Shown: positions 30,278 through 32,088 of the stretch, piece by piece
Position numbering within the stretch: the stretch's first letter is position 1
How the letters are laid out: each line of letters opens with the position of its first letter
Assembly: GCA_016210325.1 (NCBI GenBank)
Contig: JACQUK010000020.1
Span: 1-32,088 of the forward strand
Direction of reading: 5' to 3'
Length of the DNA stretch: 32,088 bases
Source of the DNA: Chloroflexota bacterium
GTDB taxonomy: Bacteria > Chloroflexota > Dehalococcoidia > Lucifugimonadales > HRBIN23
Notes under the pieces: model-generated
What the model saw: only the letters and a program-made list of their open reading frames with translations
Database searches by the model: none
What the model was told of the DNA's origin: nothing
Program-made: the position numbers and the translations under genes

Positions 30278-30306
30278 TTGGCAGCTTGCATGGCCCATGC
30301 TACACT
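30278..30306 (+). promoter_or_regulatory. Candidate promoter of Fe-S oxidoreductase gene
   Basis: TTGGCA (30278-30283, five of six) and TACACT (30301-30306, four of six) are spaced by exactly 17 bases, 48 bases before the start codon. Confidence 0.55.
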
Positions 30307-30353
30307 AGCCTGACGCTTCACACGCCCACAGGTGAGGTCGGAAGGAGGCGATG

Positions 30354-32088
30354 ATGCCGGAGCTCCCTGGCCGACCCGAGTTCTGGAACATCGGCTACCC
30401 CCTCTTTGGGGCGCTGGTCTACCTGGTGGTGTTTGTGGCAGGAGGCTCCATCGCGTGGGGCCTCTACAAGCGGTACCAGGTCTGGCGCCTGGGCAAACCC
30501 ATGCCGGACCTGGGGCCCTGGAGCGCCCGGATTGCGCGCTCCAGCTGCCTTCTCTTTGTGGACGTGTTCGGCCACCACCGCTTCGTCTGGAGGGAGCTCT
30601 ATCCGGGCCTGATGCACTTCTTCCTTTTCTGGGGGGCTATCTTCCTGCTCATCGGCACCACCCTTGGTGCCATTGAGTTCAACTGGCACAAGTACCTTGT
30701 CCGCTTCACGGTAGTCGAGTTCCCCACCACCTATGCCCGTACCTACACGGCCCTCCTGTGGGACATCTTCGGCGGCCTCTTTGCCCTTATTGGGGTGAGC
30801 ATGGCCCTGGTGCGACGCTACATCCTTCGTCCACCACGCCTAAACTCAATCTTCGACGACGGCGTCATCTTGGCCCTCATCACCCTGCTGGTGGTCACGG
30901 GCTTCCTGGTAGAAGGGCTGCGCCATGTGGCGGACCCGCCGGGCCGGCCCTGGTTCGAGCCCATCGGCCATGTTGTCTCTTTTCTGTTTAGTGGCATGGG
31001 CGTCGGCGCCACCGAGATGGCGCACCGGGGTCTCTGGGCCTTCCATTCCACCCTGGTGGCAGCGGCCTTCGTGTATGGCGCCGTGCGGTTCGGCAAGCTT
31101 ACCCATATCATGGTGAGCCCTGCCAACGCCTTCTTGCGGTCGGACCGCCCCCTGGGTGCCCTGCGGCCCATGGGTGACCTGGCGACCCTGGAGCGCTTCG
31201 GCGCCAAGGACGTCACCGACTTCACCTGGAAGCAGGTACTGGACTTCGACGCCTGCACCAACTGCGGCCGCTGCCAGGACCAGTGCCCGGCGTGGAACAG
31301 CGGCAAGCCCCTTTCGCCGCGCAAGCTCATCCAGGACCTTAAAGCCTACACAGCAGCCCGTGCGCCCGTTATCCTGGCGGCGCGGAAAGCGGGCCAGGAG
31401 GTACCGCCACCCGCTACCCGCATGGTGCAGGACGCCGTCGCCGAGGAGGTGGTGTGGTCCTGCACCACCTGTCGCGCCTGCATGGAGGCCTGCCCCGTCT
31501 TCATTGAGCACATTGATAGCATCGTGGACATGCGTCGCTACCTGGTGCTGGAGGAGTCCAGCATCCCGGAGACGGCCTTGGGGGCCCTCCAGAGCATGGA
31601 GCAGCGGGGCCATCCCTGGCGCGGGACCGCCTTCACCCGCACCGACTGGGCCAAGGGAATGGACGTGCCGACCCTGGCCGAGGCCCCGGAGGTGGAGGTG
31701 CTCTTTTGGGTGGGCTGCACTGGCGCGCTTGAGCAGCGCAGCCAGGCCATCCCCCGGGCCATGGCCTCGCTCCTCAAGGTGGCAGGTGTCAAGTTCGCCA
31801 TCCTGGGGGACGAAGAACGCTGCACCGGCGACCCAGCGCGGCGCATGGGCAACGAGTACCTCTACGAGACCCTGGCCCGCGGCAACATCGAAACCCTGAA
31901 GCGCTACAATGTGCGCACCATCGTCACCATCTGTCCCCACTGCTTCAACACCATCAAGAACGAGTACCCGCAGTTCGGCGGCGAGTTCGAGGTGGTGCAC
32001 TACACGCAGTACGTCAACAGCCTCATCAAGGCAGGGCGCATCAAGCCCGTCAAGACCATCAGCACCACGGTGGCCTACCACGACTCCT
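30354..32088 (+). CDS. Membrane Fe-S oxidoreductase, HdrD/EtfD-like (3' end beyond window)
   Basis: 578 codons are visible, open to the window edge. The N-terminal half has about five to six TM helices resembling the nitrate-reductase-gamma cytochrome b domain (FGHHRFVWRELYPGLMHFFLFWGAIFLLIG, AHRGLWAFHSTLVAAAF), with His pairs suited to heme. Two ferredoxin clusters follow, CTNCGRCQDQCPAW and CTTCRACMEACPVF (about residues 302-385). Then comes a CCG-type domain (FWVGCTGA...EERCTGD...TICPHCFNTIKNEYP). This architecture matches HdrD-related proteins such as mycobacterial EtfD (Rv0338c), which passes electrons from ETF to menaquinone. ETF as donor here is inference; no etf gene is in the window. 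ATG 30354 is preferred, five bases after GGAGG; ATG 30351 is too close. Confidence 0.88.
   Translation, partial: MPELPGRPEFWNIGYPLFGALVYLVVFVAGGSIAWGLYKRYQVWRLGKPMPDLGPWSARIARSSCLLFVDVFGHHRFVWRELYPGLMHFFLFWGAIFLLIGTTLGAIEFNWHKYLVRFTVVEFPTTYARTYTALLWDIFGGLFALIGVSMALVRRYILRPPRLNSIFDDGVILALITLLVVTGFLVEGLRHVADPPGRPWFEPIGHVVSFLFSGMGVGATEMAHRGLWAFHSTLVAAAFVYGAVRFGKLTHIMVSPANAFLRSDRPLGALRPMGDLATLERFGAKDVTDFTWKQVLDFDACTNCGRCQDQCPAWNSGKPLSPRKLIQDLKAYTAARAPVILAARKAGQEVPPPATRMVQDAVAEEVVWSCTTCRACMEACPVFIEHIDSIVDMRRYLVLEESSIPETALGALQSMEQRGHPWRGTAFTRTDWAKGMDVPTLAEAPEVEVLFWVGCTGALEQRSQAIPRAMASLLKVAGVKFAILGDEERCTGDPARRMGNEYLYETLARGNIETLKRYNVRTIVTICPHCFNTIKNEYPQFGGEFEVVHYTQYVNSLIKAGRIKPVKTISTTVAYHDS

Noticed and set aside
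30846-32081. 411-codon minus-strand frame opposite the Fe-S oxidoreductase
   Set aside because: The plus strand shows TM helices, two ferredoxin cysteine clusters and CCG motifs, and the minus frame is a compositional shadow.

Overview
The window is about 32 kb of GC-rich bacterial DNA, densely coded on both strands, with no rRNA, tRNA, CRISPR array or transposase that I can see. The gene content fits an aerobic heterotroph: fumarase, succinate dehydrogenase, two aldehyde dehydrogenases, a molybdopterin hydroxylase, an AtuA/DUF4387 pair and an ETF-oxidoreductase-like Fe-S protein. Together with several families of short palindromic intergenic repeats, this suggests an uncultured Chloroflexota (Dehalococcoidia/SAR202-like) lineage. 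That placement is inference from gene content and repeat style, not a phylogeny.

Left part (1-11.3 kb), mostly minus strand. It holds two small proteins, a plus-strand class-III aminotransferase homologue that lacks the PLP lysine, an atuA-DUF4387 pair, a large molybdopterin hydroxylase subunit without its usual partners, a DrrAB-like ABC exporter, an aldehyde dehydrogenase and a DUF488 protein.

Middle (11.4-25.3 kb), mostly plus strand. A two-TM protein of unknown function and a double zinc-ribbon protein precede a TCA-cycle cluster. The cluster runs fumarase alpha/beta, a ComEC-like metallo-beta-lactamase protein, DUF3006, sdhC, sdhD, sdhB and an aldehyde dehydrogenase. Its three larger gaps each hold a different palindromic repeat. 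sdhA lies almost 5 kb beyond sdhB. The interval contains a TIR-like protein, a HicB-HicA toxin-antitoxin pair, a zinc-ribbon protein, ribosomal protein bS21 and two broken copies of the 5' end of sdhA. The TIR and HicBA genes are interleaved with these sdhA remnants, so this looks like an accessory spot that has recombined repeatedly next to sdhA.

Right part (25.3-32.1 kb). A NarL-type histidine kinase/response regulator pair ends at a clear terminator. It is followed by a cupredoxin lipoprotein, a minus-strand SppA-like protease, a small unknown protein and a membrane Fe-S oxidoreductase (HdrD/EtfD-like) that runs off the window.

Functionally the window centres on feeding reducing equivalents to quinone: succinate through SDH, probably acyl-CoA-derived electrons through the EtfD-like protein, with aldehyde oxidation by the two ALDHs. 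The defence-type genes sit inside this housekeeping locus.
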